Assembly (NCBI GenBank): GCA_021296265.1
Contig: JAGWAT010000005.1
Span: 22,912-86,911 of the forward strand
DNA from: Alphaproteobacteria bacterium
GTDB taxonomy: Bacteria; Pseudomonadota; Alphaproteobacteria; TMED109
Reading direction: 5' to 3'
Length of the DNA stretch: 64,000 nt
The notes beneath the pieces are model-generated. The model searched no databases. It was not told the origin of the DNA and saw only the letters and a program-made list of their open reading frames with translations. The position numbers and the translations under genes were made by a program. Positions 27,449 to 37,058 of this stretch are shown in pieces (the first letter of the stretch is position 1; each line of letters starts with the position of its first letter).

Positions 27449-27783
27449 GGGTGAAAACCCTCCATCAAATGATCGAACAGAAAGCGTGGGAAGTTCGGGG
27501 CACCGCCGGCGAACTGCCGGGAGGATAGTTTTCGAATGCGGCAACGACAACACTGCATCCGAGGCACCCGGAAGCCGTCGTGCCGGGGGTCCGAGGGCCA
27601 CCGAGTGCCCCCGCCGCGACGCCGCGGCTGCCGGCCGGTTCCTGGACAGGGCCACGACGGCCTGCCCTCGGACCCAGCTGCACGGTCGCGCCGGTCTCTT
27701 TACCCCGGTGCGGAGCATGGGTAGATTTTTTGTTGCGCAGGTCGATGACGGCGGGCGCGGGTACACCGGGGATGCCGCGGCCC
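27449..27783. other. Divergent intergenic region between cytochrome c and prs
   Basis: The 335 bases hold no believable gene. The prs frame is open to 27580, but those residues lack similarity to phosphoribosyl pyrophosphate synthetase. A candidate prs promoter lies at 27699-27727. Confidence 0.5.
27699..27727 (+). promoter_or_regulatory. Candidate housekeeping promoter for prs
   Basis: TTTACC and TAGATT are separated by 17 bases, 57 bases before the prs ATG. Each box matches the sigma-70 consensus at 4 of 6 positions. Prediction by eye only. Confidence 0.35.
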
Positions 27784-28716
27784 ATGCGCCTACTCGCAGG
27801 AAACAGCAACGAGCAGTTCGCGCAGGCGGTTGCGGATGAGTTGGGCCTGAGGCTCACGGCGGCCGATGTGCGCCGCTTTTCCGACGGCGAGGTGTTCGTC
27901 GAGGTGCGTGAAAACGTTCGGGGGCAGGACGTGTTCGTCCTGCAGTCCACGTCTCCGCCGGCCAACGACCACATCATGGAGTTGCTGGTCTGCATCGACG
28001 CCCTGAGACGCGCGTCCGCGGCCAGCGTCACCGCGGTCATTCCCTATTTCGGCTATGCCCGCCAAGACAGGAAGGCGGCTCCCCGCGCGCCGATCTCGGC
28101 CAAACTGGTTGCGAACCTCATTACCACGGCCGGTGCCAGCCGGGTGCTGACCATCGACCTGCACGCAAACCAGATCCAGGGATTCTTCGACATACCGGTC
28201 GATAACCTGTACGCGGCACCGGTCATCGCCGCCGACATCCGCAGCCGGTTCGACAACGAGTCCTACGTGCTGGTATCCCCCGACGTCGGCGGCGTCGCGC
28301 GGGCGCGGTATCTCGCCGCCCGGGTGGACAGCAGCCTTGCCATCGTCGACAAGCGGCGCGAACGCGAGAACGTGTCGGAAGTCGTCAACATCATCGGAGA
28401 GGTTCGCGACCGGGTCTGCATCATTGTGGATGACATCGTGGATACCGCCGGGACCCTGTGCAACGCCGCGCAGGCGTTGACGTCTGCCGGTGCCAGTCGC
28501 GTTGCCTGCTACGCCACGCATGGAGTACTGTCGGGCCCGGCCGTGCAGAGGATCGATGCTTCCTCGTTGGACATGCTGCTGGTCACCGACAGCATTGCTG
28601 TCCGTGACGAGGTTGCAAAATCGGGGAAAATCCAGACACTCTCCGTCGTCCCGCTGGTCGCCGAGGCGATTCGGCGGATTAGCGATCATCGCTCGGTTTC
28701 CAACCTCTTCGACTGA
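27784..28716 (+). CDS. prs: Ribose-phosphate pyrophosphokinase
   Basis: Makes 5-phosphoribosyl pyrophosphate from ribose 5-phosphate and ATP for nucleotide, His and Trp synthesis. The 310-residue product begins [16 protein letters not shown] and contains [40 protein letters not shown], the metal-binding loop [14 protein letters not shown] and the PRPP loop [15 protein letters not shown] 27784 gives the standard family N-terminus and length. It is followed by rplY and pth, a common order. Confidence 0.97.
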   Translation: MRLLAGNSNEQFAQAVADELGLRLTAADVRRFSDGEVFVEVRENVRGQDVFVLQSTSPPANDHIMELLVCIDALRRASAASVTAVIPYFGYARQDRKAAPRAPISAKLVANLITTAGASRVLTIDLHANQIQGFFDIPVDNLYAAPVIAADIRSRFDNESYVLVSPDVGGVARARYLAARVDSSLAIVDKRRERENVSEVVNIIGEVRDRVCIIVDDIVDTAGTLCNAAQALTSAGASRVACYATHGVLSGPAVQRIDASSLDMLLVTDSIAVRDEVAKSGKIQTLSVVPLVAEAIRRISDHRSVSNLFD

Positions 28717-28748
28717 GGCGGGGGCACCGTTCGCCCCGGGACAGATTT

Positions 28749-29414
28749 ATGCAAGACACGTCGACCATCAAAGCCGAGGTGCGCACACCTCGCGGCAAGG
28801 GCGGAGCACGGGCCCTGCGCCGACAGGGCCGGCTGCCCGCCATCATCTACGGCAGGGACTTCGAGCCTCTGGCCATCGATATTGATCTCGATTTCAGCCG
28901 CCGCGAAATCCGCCGACCGGGTTTCCGGACTCGGTTGTACGACATTGATCTCAACCGGGACTCCACGATCCGGGTGCTGCCGCACGCTGTCGCATTTCAT
29001 CCGGTCACCGATGATCCGATCCATCTGGATTTTCTCCGCGTCGGTCCTGACACACGGGTCACCGTGGAGGTGCCGGTAGCATTCCTCAACCAAGAAGTCT
29101 CCCCCGGCCTCAAGCGCGGCGGCGTGCTCAACATTGTCCGACGCACCATCAACGTTAACTGCCCGGCCGGCCTGATCCCCGAGGCGATCGAGTTCGACGT
29201 ATCAGAGCTTGAAATCGGCGACAGCCTTCACATCAGCCATACCCAGCTGGATCCCGCCGTGAAGCCTACGATCGGTGACCGGGACTTCACGGTTGCCAGC
29301 ATCGTGGCACCTTCCGCCCTGGTTTCTGCCGCCACCGCCGAGGAGGAGGAAGACGAGGAAGCGGAGGAGCCCGAGACCACGGACGAGCCGGAAGACACGC
29401 CGACCGAAGAGTAA
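28749..29414 (+). CDS. rplY: 50S ribosomal protein L25/general stress protein Ctc
   Basis: 5S rRNA-binding ribosomal protein of the two-domain Ctc/TL5 form, 221 residues. The N-terminal L25 domain has RTPRGKGGARALRRQGRLPA and IIYGRDFEPLAID; the TL5 beta domain has VPVAFLNQEVSPGLKRGGVL and INVNCPAGLIPEAIEFDVS. It ends in a highly acidic Glu/Asp tail from about residue 200. prs lies 32 bases upstream and pth 24 bases downstream. Confidence 0.96.
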   Translation: MQDTSTIKAEVRTPRGKGGARALRRQGRLPAIIYGRDFEPLAIDIDLDFSRREIRRPGFRTRLYDIDLNRDSTIRVLPHAVAFHPVTDDPIHLDFLRVGPDTRVTVEVPVAFLNQEVSPGLKRGGVLNIVRRTINVNCPAGLIPEAIEFDVSELEIGDSLHISHTQLDPAVKPTIGDRDFTVASIVAPSALVSAATAEEEEDEEAEEPETTDEPEDTPTEE

Positions 29415-29438
29415 CCGCCCGGTCGCGAGGCCGATCTC

Positions 29439-30029
29439 GTGGACCAGCTTTTCGTCGGGCTCGGCAACCCGGGCACGAAGTACGCTCGCCAGCGACACAA
29501 TGCCGGATTCATGGCGGTCGGATCAATTGCCGCGGAGCACGGTTTCGGCCGGACGGGGCGGCGGTTCCGCGGCGCCGTTCGCTCCGGTCGGATCGAAGGC
29601 ACGGCCATCCTGGCACTGTGCCCGCTTACCTGGATGAATCGGTCGGGCGAATCAGTGAACTTGGCCTGCCGTTACTACAAAGTGCCTGCAGCGCAAGTGA
29701 CGGTGTTCTACGACGACCTCGATCTCGCCGCCGGGAAGGTGCGGGTTCGACGGGGAGGCGGCAGCGGTGGTCACCGGGGCATCGACAGCATCGATCGCTG
29801 TCTCGGGCGCGACTATCGTCGGGTACGGATCGGGATTGGCCGACCGACCGGAGGAGAAGTGGCCGAACGGTACGTCCTCAGGGATTTCAGCCGCTCCGAA
29901 CTGGAGTGGCTGCAACCGCTGCTGGCCGCGATGGCAGCTGCAGCGCCGCTGCTGGTGGCCGGCGAGGACGATCGCTTCATGAATCGGATCGTGCTGGAGG
30001 CGCCGGCACCCGCAGCCACGGAGCCCTAG
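29439..30029 (+). CDS. pth: Peptidyl-tRNA hydrolase
   Basis: Releases tRNA from stalled peptidyl-tRNA. The 196-residue product has LFVGLGNPGTKYARQRHNAG, with the catalytic His in RHNAG, LTWMNRSGESVNLACRYY, VFYDDLDLAAGKVRVRRGGG and SGGHRGIDSIDRCLGRDYRR. The start is GTG at 29439. rplY lies just upstream and ychF 10 bases downstream. Confidence 0.96.
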   Translation: MDQLFVGLGNPGTKYARQRHNAGFMAVGSIAAEHGFGRTGRRFRGAVRSGRIEGTAILALCPLTWMNRSGESVNLACRYYKVPAAQVTVFYDDLDLAAGKVRVRRGGGSGGHRGIDSIDRCLGRDYRRVRIGIGRPTGGEVAERYVLRDFSRSELEWLQPLLAAMAAAAPLLVAGEDDRFMNRIVLEAPAPAATEP

Positions 30030-30039
30030 AGGAAAGGTC

Positions 30040-31137
30040 ATGGGATTCCGGTGCGGCATCGTGGGTTTGCCCAACGTCGGGAAGTCAACGCTGTTCAACG
30101 CGTTGAGCGGTGCTTCGGCCGCGGAGGCCGCGAACTATCCCTTCTGCACGATCGAGCCCAATGTTGGCCGCGTCCCCGTTCCGGACTCGCGGATCGATCG
30201 GCTGGCCGAGCTATCTGGATCCGCGGACCGAACCCCCGCCATGATCGACTTCGTCGACATCGCGGGCCTCGTGAAGGGAGCGAGCCGCGGGGAGGGACTT
30301 GGCAACCGTTTTCTTGCAAGCATCCGGGAGGTCGACGCAATCGTCCACGTCCTGCGCTGCTTCGATGACGATCGCATCACGCACGTCGCGGGATCGCCGG
30401 ACCCGGCGGGAGACGCCGAGATCGTGGAGACCGAACTCTTGTTAGCCGATCTCGGGGCGCTGGAGCGGGCCCGAGATCGCTTGGTCAAAACGGCTCGAAG
30501 CGGCGATCGAAGCAGCCGTCAGCAACTCCAGATGGTGGAACACGGCATCGAGCATCTGGGAAGCGGCCAGCCGGTACGAGAACTCGCCAGCGGGAAGGAC
30601 GGCGCACCGTTTCGGGAACTCGGCTTGCTGACAGCCAAGCCGGTGATGTTCGTTGCCAACGTCGGCGACACCGACATCCACCTCGGCAACGCCTTGACGC
30701 AGTCGGCCGCCGCACATGCCGCAGCGCGCGGGGCAGAACTGGTGCTGGTGTCAGCGCAACTTGAAGCTGAACTGGCCGAACTTGAAGGCGAAGCCGACCG
30801 CGAGGCGTTCCTTGCCAGCATGGGCCTGGCAGAGTCGGGACTCGTCCGGGTGTCGCGCGCGGGCTACGCGATACTCGGCCTGATCACCTTCTTCACTGCC
30901 AACCCGAAGGAGGCACGCGCCTGGACGGTCAAGGCGGGCACCACGGCCGTTTCTGCGGCGGGCGTCATCCACAGCGACTTCGCGCGCGGTTTCATCGCCG
31001 CGGAAACTGCAAGCTTCGAGACCTTTGTGGAGGCGGGGGGCGAGCAGGCAGCACGCGCCTCAGGACGTCTTCGGAGCGAAGGCCGCGACTACGTGGTACG
31101 CGATGGCGATGTGGTGCTATTCCGCTTCAATGTCTAA
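30040..31137 (+). CDS. ychF: Ribosome-binding ATPase YchF (OBG family)
   Basis: OBG-family P-loop protein that prefers ATP and binds ribosomes. The 365 residues show GIVGLPNVGKSTLFNALSGA (Walker A), FVDIAGLVKGASRGEGLGNR, a coiled-coil insert (LERARDRLVKTARSGDRSSR), PVMFVANVGDTD and a C-terminal TGS-like domain ending RSEGRDYVVRDGDVVLFRFN. Length is normal. It is last in the prs-rplY-pth-ychF run. Confidence 0.97.
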   Translation: MGFRCGIVGLPNVGKSTLFNALSGASAAEAANYPFCTIEPNVGRVPVPDSRIDRLAELSGSADRTPAMIDFVDIAGLVKGASRGEGLGNRFLASIREVDAIVHVLRCFDDDRITHVAGSPDPAGDAEIVETELLLADLGALERARDRLVKTARSGDRSSRQQLQMVEHGIEHLGSGQPVRELASGKDGAPFRELGLLTAKPVMFVANVGDTDIHLGNALTQSAAAHAAARGAELVLVSAQLEAELAELEGEADREAFLASMGLAESGLVRVSRAGYAILGLITFFTANPKEARAWTVKAGTTAVSAAGVIHSDFARGFIAAETASFETFVEAGGEQAARASGRLRSEGRDYVVRDGDVVLFRFNV

Positions 31138-31139
31138 CC

Positions 31140-31176
31140 GGCGCCATTTGCACATGTGCGCTTCCATGCAAGCGCC
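31140..31176. terminator. Possible bidirectional hairpin between ychF and the convergent HMCES-like gene
   Basis: GGCGC and TTGCA on the left pair with TGCAA and GCGCC on the right, with a 3-base bulge and a loop of about 14 bases. There is no T-run on either side, so it would be a weak or factor-dependent terminator. Its position between convergent genes is the main argument. Confidence 0.3.
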
Positions 31177-31201
31177 GTCTTGCCACGTAGAGGTGCCCCG
31201 G

Positions 31202-31831
31202 CTAGGCGACGGGGGCCAGTTCTTCAGCCTGTAACTCGGCTTCCTGCACCGGTCGAAGCAGTTCCTGCAGATCTTCCCTGGGTGAGTCGGGGTTTAACCA
31301 AGCGTCAAAATCAGCGCGACCGATGATGGCCGGCATGCGATCGTGAACACGACCCACGAGGCCATTGGCCGCCGTCGTCACGACCAGGCAACCCGTCGCC
31401 GGGCCCTCCCCATTGGCCGAGCGCAGGGGCTGATAAATTCCGGCAAACGCCAGATAGCCGTCGTCAGAGGCCCGGAATTTCCAAACGATCTGCGGGCCTT
31501 CTTCCGGCATGCCCCATTCGTAGAACGCATCTGCCGCGATCAAACACCGACGGCGCTGGAAGGATTCCTTGAAAGAGGGGTTCCGGGCAACGTTCTCGGC
31601 GCGGGCACTCGCCACCAGGCCCGAGGAATCAGGACGTTCCGACGGAATTCCCCAATACAGCACCGCGGCGCGGATCTGCCCCTCGGCACTCCGGCCACCA
31701 GCAAGGACCTCCGTCCCCGGAGCGATTTCCGCATTCGGTTCCGGGACCGACCCGTTCGGGTCACCAAACAGGTTCCGCCGGGCACCGGCGGGATCGGTCA
31801 AGCTGTATCGGCCGCGCATAGGGTTAGACAT
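31202..31831 (-). CDS. SOS response-associated peptidase (HMCES/YedK family) lacking the catalytic Cys
   Basis: HMCES/YedK proteins shield abasic sites in single-stranded DNA through a thiazolidine crosslink formed by Cys2 after Met removal. This protein has the fold: GRYSLTDPAG, LYWGIPSERP, the Asn in ARAENVARNP, the Glu in AADAFYEWGMPE and the His in RVHDRMPAIIGRADFD. The expected MCGRYSL is MRGRYSL: codon CGC replaces TGC. The best-supported start (ATG 31831, with GGAG 7 bases before it) adds MSNP in front, so the N-terminus is not at the usual place either. Without the Cys the crosslink cannot form as known. It may be decayed, repurposed or a sequence error. Confidence 0.85.
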   Translation of the reverse strand: MSNPMRGRYSLTDPAGARRNLFGDPNGSVPEPNAEIAPGTEVLAGGRSAEGQIRAAVLYWGIPSERPDSSGLVASARAENVARNPSFKESFQRRRCLIAADAFYEWGMPEEGPQIVWKFRASDDGYLAFAGIYQPLRSANGEGPATGCLVVTTAANGLVGRVHDRMPAIIGRADFDAWLNPDSPREDLQELLRPVQEAELQAEELAPVA

Positions 31832-32034
31832 AATTGAACTCCGTGGATGGGTCAACGAATTCGGTGCCGCCCGCGACGCCGCACCACGGCCGGACAGCGG
31901 ATTGCCATTCGGTGCGGTCTAGCGATACCGGCCGCCTAGCCGTCCGGTGCCCCCAGATATCTTTGTACGCCTGTTTTCCGCCGAACATACCTCAGTCGAG
32001 AATTCGGCCCACATCGGCCGCTCGGCCGCCTACA

Positions 32035-33726
32035 TCAGATCGGCGCCGCCAGATTCCACCTCGTCGCCCATGGGAAGACCCGCGGCGATGCCAGCGCGGT
32101 TCCGCCATCTATCGCGAAGCCGGCATAACCTGATTCGGTTTCCGCATTGCATCGGTCGAGGTACGCCGGAAACCCGCCGAGGTATGGCATGAACACCCGC
32201 GGGCGTCCCGGAATGTTCGCGCCGACGTACCAGGAACTGCACGTCGACCGCAAGGACTCGCTCGCGACCTCGTTGACGTGGCCAATCCAGGCGTCCTCGG
32301 AGGCCGCCAAGGGTTCAATCATGCGGGCTCCAGCGTCATCCAGTCGAGTGAAACAGTGCGCAATCCAGTCGACGTGCTGCTCGATCGCCGGCATCATGTT
32401 GGCCAGCACCGAGGGGCTCCCCGGACCCGTGACGGTAAAGAGGTTCGGGAATCCGGCAGACATCAGGCCCAGGTAGGTCCGCGGGCCTGACCGCCACTTG
32501 CCCTTCAGCGTCAAACCCTTCCGACCAGCGATATGGATGCGGTCAAGCGATCCCGTCATCGCCGCGAACCCGGTGGCACACACGATGACGTCGAAGTCAT
32601 AGCGCTGGTCCGCCACGACCAAACCAGTCTCGGTGAAGTACTGAATCGGCGTTTCGGATACGTCGACCAGGTTCACGTGCGGCAAGTTGAAGGTTTCGTA
32701 GTAGCCGCTATCCACGCACAGGCGCTTGCAGCCAAATACATTGTCGGGGCACAGCAGCTGCGCAACCTCGGGATCCTTGACGACCGATCGGATCTTGCCG
32801 CGCACGAATTCCGCGATGCTGTCGTTCGATTGCTGGTTGAGCAACAGGTCCGAAAACGCGCCGAGAAACCCAAGCCCGCCGCGACGCCAGTAGTCCTCGT
32901 AGTGCAGTTCCCGCTCGGGAGGTGACAACTCCAGCGCCGAGCGCTTGTCGTACTGGAACAGGAACGCCGGCATGCGGGTGCGCGCCAAAGCACGGAAATC
33001 GGCGTAGTTCGCCTTGATTCCGCGCTCATAGTCCGGAGTCATGGGCACGTTGCGCGCGGGTACCGCGTAGTTCGGGGTACGCTGAAACACCACCACTTCC
33101 TCGGCATCCCGGGCGACGATCGGGATGGACTGAATGGCGGACGAGCCGGTCCCGATGATCCCGACCCGGAGACCCGTGAAATCGAAGCCCTCATGCGGCC
33201 ATCTGCCGGTGTGCAGAATCGGCACCTGGCAGTCCTGCATCCCCACGAATGCCGGAAGATTCGCGGCAGAAAGGCAGCCCACAGCCGACACGAGGTAACG
33301 TCCTGTCACCCGGTCACCGCGATCGGTCTCCACGACCCACCGGCCGGCGCGCTCGTCGAAGCTCGCTGTCGTGACACGAGTCTGGAACCGGATATCGCTG
33401 CGCAGATTGAAGCGGTCGGCAACGTGTCGGGCGTATTCGAGGATTTCCGGCTGCGACGCGTACTTCTCTGACCAACTCCACTCCTGTTCCAGACCCTCGG
33501 AAAAGGAGTACGAGTACTGCATGCTCTCGATGTCGCAGCGCGCACCCGGGTAGCGATTCCAATACCACGTGCCGCCGACATCGTCGGCAATCTCATAGGC
33601 GCGGGCCGACATGCCAATGCTCCGCAGGCGGTGCAACATGTACATCCCGCCAAACCCGCTGCCGATGACAATCACGTCAAATGCGGAGCCGGTTTCCGGT
33701 CGACGGTTACCCTCCCGGTGATTCAT
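32035..33726 (-). CDS. Flavin-containing monooxygenase, Baeyer-Villiger type
   Basis: FAD/NADPH monooxygenase of 563 residues related to cyclohexanone and steroid monooxygenases. First Rossmann motif: FDVIVIGSGFGGMYMLHRL; GGTWYWNRYPGARCDIES; the Baeyer-Villiger region ILHTGRWPHEGFDF followed by the NADPH motif VGIIGTGSSAIQSIP; and DVIVCATGFAAMTGSLD. Such enzymes insert oxygen next to a ketone, giving esters or lactones; the substrate cannot be told. The ATG overlaps the dapE stop (ATGA), so it is translationally coupled to a lysine-pathway gene, which is an odd pairing. Confidence 0.92.
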   Translation of the reverse strand: MNHREGNRRPETGSAFDVIVIGSGFGGMYMLHRLRSIGMSARAYEIADDVGGTWYWNRYPGARCDIESMQYSYSFSEGLEQEWSWSEKYASQPEILEYARHVADRFNLRSDIRFQTRVTTASFDERAGRWVVETDRGDRVTGRYLVSAVGCLSAANLPAFVGMQDCQVPILHTGRWPHEGFDFTGLRVGIIGTGSSAIQSIPIVARDAEEVVVFQRTPNYAVPARNVPMTPDYERGIKANYADFRALARTRMPAFLFQYDKRSALELSPPERELHYEDYWRRGGLGFLGAFSDLLLNQQSNDSIAEFVRGKIRSVVKDPEVAQLLCPDNVFGCKRLCVDSGYYETFNLPHVNLVDVSETPIQYFTETGLVVADQRYDFDVIVCATGFAAMTGSLDRIHIAGRKGLTLKGKWRSGPRTYLGLMSAGFPNLFTVTGPGSPSVLANMMPAIEQHVDWIAHCFTRLDDAGARMIEPLAASEDAWIGHVNEVASESLRSTCSSWYVGANIPGRPRVFMPYLGGFPAYLDRCNAETESGYAGFAIDGGTALASPRVFPWATRWNLAAPI

Positions 33727-34946
33727 CGGGCCTTCCCTGCCCGGCCATCAACGGAACCCTCGGACTCGAAGTACAGCGTCAGAATCCGCTCGTATACGTC
33801 CACAAGCGTCAGTAGGTCCTCCACCAGGATCTGCTCGTTGGCCTGGTGCATCGTCTTCCCGACCCCGCCAAACTCCACGACCGGACAGACAGTCTGAATA
33901 AATCGCGCATCGGACGTCCCGCCGCTCGTCGATGCCGCCGGCTGCCGTCCCGTGACGGCCTTCACCGCGGCGGCAACCACATCCGTCAGGCGGCCCGGAC
34001 GGGTCAGAAACGCCGGTCCGCTCCAGTCCAAGTCGAGCTTGTAGCTTCCGGCGGCCACCCGATCAAGGCACGCTCGCAACCAGGCCTCCAACGACGCAGG
34101 CGTGTGTGCCGGACAGTACCGCACATTAAAGCTCGCTCTGGCACAGTTCGGTATCACATTCGTGACGCGGTTCCCCACATCCACCGACGTGAGCTCCAAG
34201 TTGGAGGGCTGGAAATGGTCGACCCCGTCGTCCGGCGCCTCGGACAAGAGCGAGGTGAGAAGTGCAACGAGCCTGGGAATCGGGTTATCGGCGAGTTCCG
34301 GATAAGCCACGTGCCCTTGCGTGCCGTACACGGTCAAGGTGCCGTTTACGCTTCCCCGGCGACCGATCTTCATCATGTCCCCGAGGCGCTCTGGATTGGT
34401 CGGCTCGCCCACGAGACAGACGTCGATGTGCTCATCGTGCCGCTTCATCCAGTCAAGAACCTGGACTGTGCCATTGCGTGCATCTTTTTCTTCGTCACCC
34501 GTGATCAACAGGCTGACCGAGCCATACGGTCGCCCGCTGCCCAGAAACCTCGAGCAGGCGGCAACGAACGCAGCAATGCTTCCCTTCATGTCCGACGCGC
34601 CCCGACCGTACAGGACTCCGTCCTCGGTGATCCCGCCAAACGGATCCTTGTCCCACGTGTCCATGGCACCCGGCGGCACAACATCCGTATGACCAGCGAA
34701 GCAGAAATTCGGGCGGCCCGCCCCAATTCGGGCATACAGATTCTCGACCTGCGCGTCGGGCCCCTCCGTACCGGGCTGCCCGAAAGCGAGGCGCCGGCAC
34801 GTGAAACCGAGGCGTCCCAAAGCCAGCTCCAGAACTCCCAGCGCACCGGCATCGGCCGGCGTCACGCTGGGGCAGCGAATCAGGGTCCGGGCGAGTTCCA
34901 GCGGATCGACCGAACGGTGTGGTTCGCTCGTAACGGCGGAACTCAT
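33723..34946 (-). CDS. dapE: Succinyl-diaminopimelate desuccinylase
   Basis: Zinc M20 hydrolase of the succinylase branch of lysine and meso-diaminopimelate synthesis. The product of 407 residues has LIRCPSVTPADAGALGVLE, the metal-binding His in FCFAGHTDVVPPG, Asp in YGRGASDMKGSIAAF, and the catalytic Glu pair in LITGDEEKDARNGT, with SGGTSDARFI and EFGGVGKTMHQANE near the end. The frame is open far upstream, but ATG 34946 gives the family N-terminus and overlaps the ptrB-like stop (ATGA). Confidence 0.95.
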   Translation of the reverse strand: MSSAVTSEPHRSVDPLELARTLIRCPSVTPADAGALGVLELALGRLGFTCRRLAFGQPGTEGPDAQVENLYARIGAGRPNFCFAGHTDVVPPGAMDTWDKDPFGGITEDGVLYGRGASDMKGSIAAFVAACSRFLGSGRPYGSVSLLITGDEEKDARNGTVQVLDWMKRHDEHIDVCLVGEPTNPERLGDMMKIGRRGSVNGTLTVYGTQGHVAYPELADNPIPRLVALLTSLLSEAPDDGVDHFQPSNLELTSVDVGNRVTNVIPNCARASFNVRYCPAHTPASLEAWLRACLDRVAAGSYKLDLDWSGPAFLTRPGRLTDVVAAAVKAVTGRQPAASTSGGTSDARFIQTVCPVVEFGGVGKTMHQANEQILVEDLLTLVDVYERILTLYFESEGSVDGRAGKAR

Positions 34947-36967
34947 GGGCCTGCCGTCATCAGGGCGAACGCGTAGACGAGTGCGACCTCGTCGAGACGA
35001 GCAAAGCGGCCGGCTGCCCCCCCGTGGCCAGCCTCGAGATTGGTCCACAGGAGCACCGGGTCCGCTGAGGTTGTGTGTTCGCGGAGCCTTGCGATCCACT
35101 TGGCCGGTTCCCAGTAGCCGACGCGTGGATCTGTCAGGCCCGCGGTCGCAAGTACGGCCGGATAGCGACGTTTGGATACGTTGGAATAGGGACAGTACGA
35201 CCCGATACGAGCGCGTGCCGCCGCGTCGCGAATCGGATCGCCCCACTCCGCCCATTCCGGCGGAGTCAGCGGGAGTGTGGCGTCCAGCATGGTGTTGAGC
35301 ACGTCGACGAAGGGTACCTCGGCGACCACACCGCCGAAGAGCTCAGTGTCCCGGTTGAGCGACGCCCCGACGAGCAAGCCTCCCGCGCTCCCGCCATGCG
35401 CAATGATCCTGCCGCGACTCGTGTATCCCGCCGCCACCAGCCCCCGGCCCGCGGAGACGAAATCGGAGAAGCTGTTCTCCTTGTGCTCGAGCTTGCCATC
35501 CAGATACCATCCGTAACCCAGTTCCGTGCCGCCGCGAACATGCGCGATCGCGTATACGAAACCACGGTCCAGCAAACTGAATCGGGTGTGGACAAACGAC
35601 GCTGGCGTGGCGTGCCCGTAAGCCCCGTAGCCGTAGAGGAGAAGCGGCGTGTGGCCGTCGAGGGCCAGGTCCCTTCGATGCACCAGGGATACCGGGACTT
35701 CCGTGCCATCCTCACTGTGCACCGTGAGCCGCCTAGCGACGTATTGCTCGGCGTCGTGCCCGCCCGGGATCTGCTGCTCCTTGCGGAGCACCGCCGTCCG
35801 ATCGCGCATATCGAAATCGAACGTTCTGCTGGGCGTCGTCAGGGAACTGTACACGTAGCGGACCACGTGTTTCTCGTATTCCATCCCTGACACCAGCTGA
35901 AGACTGAAGGTTTCTTCGCCGCCGGCATCGATCGCATACTCATCGCCATCACGGAGACTACGCACCACGATCCTGGGCAACCCGGCCACGCGTTCGAGCC
36001 GAACCAGCCAGCCGGCGAATACCTGTACGTCCAGTATGTAGACTCCGGCACGGTGCGGCACGATCTGGCACGGCTCTGTGCGGTCGCCGTGCACGGGAAC
36101 CCCGACGATCTTGAAATCCTCTGCTTCATCGGCGTTGGTGAGAAGGATCAGCTGTTCGCCGTGGTCGGAAACCGTGTAGCGCACTCCCTCTCGCCGAGCC
36201 CAGACCCGGAAAGGTTCGGAGTCAGGCCGGGCAGCATCGATCAGATACGTCTCGGATGCCTCGGCGTGCTCATGACAGTCAATGCGAACGAAGCGACCGC
36301 TCTCCGTTCGGCTGACGGCGAGAAACACCTGCGGCGATGGGCTGGTGAATACGGCCACGTCCGACTCGGGCGGGTCTCCTAGGCGGTGCAGGCGCACCTG
36401 CCACGGTCGATGCTGATCATCCAGGACCGTGTAGTACAGCTGCCGGGAATCAAGCGACCAGACAAGATCCCCCTGGGTCTCCTGTAGCCGGTCAGGGAGC
36501 TCCGCTCGGTCCGGAAGCTCGAGAAACCGCACTTCGTACTTTTCCGATCCCTTTCGATCGGCGGCGTAGGCGAGGATTGCATGATCGGGCGAATGGCGCG
36601 ATCCGCCAATCCGGAAGAACTTTGCCTGGGCTGCTTCCTGGTTGCCGTCGAGCAAGATTTCCTCGCTCGCCTTGTCTGCACGGACCCGACAGAGAATGGG
36701 ATATTCGCCTCCCTCTTCGAATCGCCGGTAATAGGCGTACTGCCCGTCCGGCACCGGAACGTCAGCGTCCTCATCCGGCACCCGCGCGCGCAGCTCGCGC
36801 GCCAATTCATCCTGCAATCCGGCGACTGGGCGAAGTACGCTCTCAGTGCGCCGGTTCTCCTGCTCCAGGTGCGAATGAATGGCGGGTTCCAAGGTGCCCG
36901 GATCGCGCAGCACGGACGGCCAATCTGCGCAGCGAAGCCAAGCGTGCGGGTCAGCCGTTGCGGTCAC
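34943..36967 (-). CDS. ptrB: Oligopeptidase B (prolyl oligopeptidase family S9A)
   Basis: Serine peptidase that cleaves peptides after basic residues in its well-known relatives. The 674-residue protein has an N-terminal seven-bladed propeller part (YYRRFEEGGEYPILCRVRAD) and a C-terminal alpha/beta hydrolase domain with the Ser nucleophile in IAHGGSAGGLLVGASLN and the His in LEAGHGGAAGRFAR; the charge-relay Asp should lie in the region after TAGLTDPRVGYWEPAKW. Length is normal for oligopeptidase B. It is first in a coupled run with dapE and the monooxygenase. Confidence 0.93.
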   Translation of the reverse strand: MTATADPHAWLRCADWPSVLRDPGTLEPAIHSHLEQENRRTESVLRPVAGLQDELARELRARVPDEDADVPVPDGQYAYYRRFEEGGEYPILCRVRADKASEEILLDGNQEAAQAKFFRIGGSRHSPDHAILAYAADRKGSEKYEVRFLELPDRAELPDRLQETQGDLVWSLDSRQLYYTVLDDQHRPWQVRLHRLGDPPESDVAVFTSPSPQVFLAVSRTESGRFVRIDCHEHAEASETYLIDAARPDSEPFRVWARREGVRYTVSDHGEQLILLTNADEAEDFKIVGVPVHGDRTEPCQIVPHRAGVYILDVQVFAGWLVRLERVAGLPRIVVRSLRDGDEYAIDAGGEETFSLQLVSGMEYEKHVVRYVYSSLTTPSRTFDFDMRDRTAVLRKEQQIPGGHDAEQYVARRLTVHSEDGTEVPVSLVHRRDLALDGHTPLLLYGYGAYGHATPASFVHTRFSLLDRGFVYAIAHVRGGTELGYGWYLDGKLEHKENSFSDFVSAGRGLVAAGYTSRGRIIAHGGSAGGLLVGASLNRDTELFGGVVAEVPFVDVLNTMLDATLPLTPPEWAEWGDPIRDAAARARIGSYCPYSNVSKRRYPAVLATAGLTDPRVGYWEPAKWIARLREHTTSADPVLLWTNLEAGHGGAAGRFARLDEVALVYAFALMTAGP

Positions 36968-37058
36968 TACACCCCCCGTTCGGGCAGCCGTCTTCCATCG
37001 CGAGTGGATCGGTGCGCGTTGCTTTGCCGTCGCCGCCAGCGAAACACGGCTGCCGGCG

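Noticed and set aside
27580..27783. N-terminal extension of Prs
   Set aside because: The frame is open but lacks similarity to the family; ATG 27784 gives the standard start and length.
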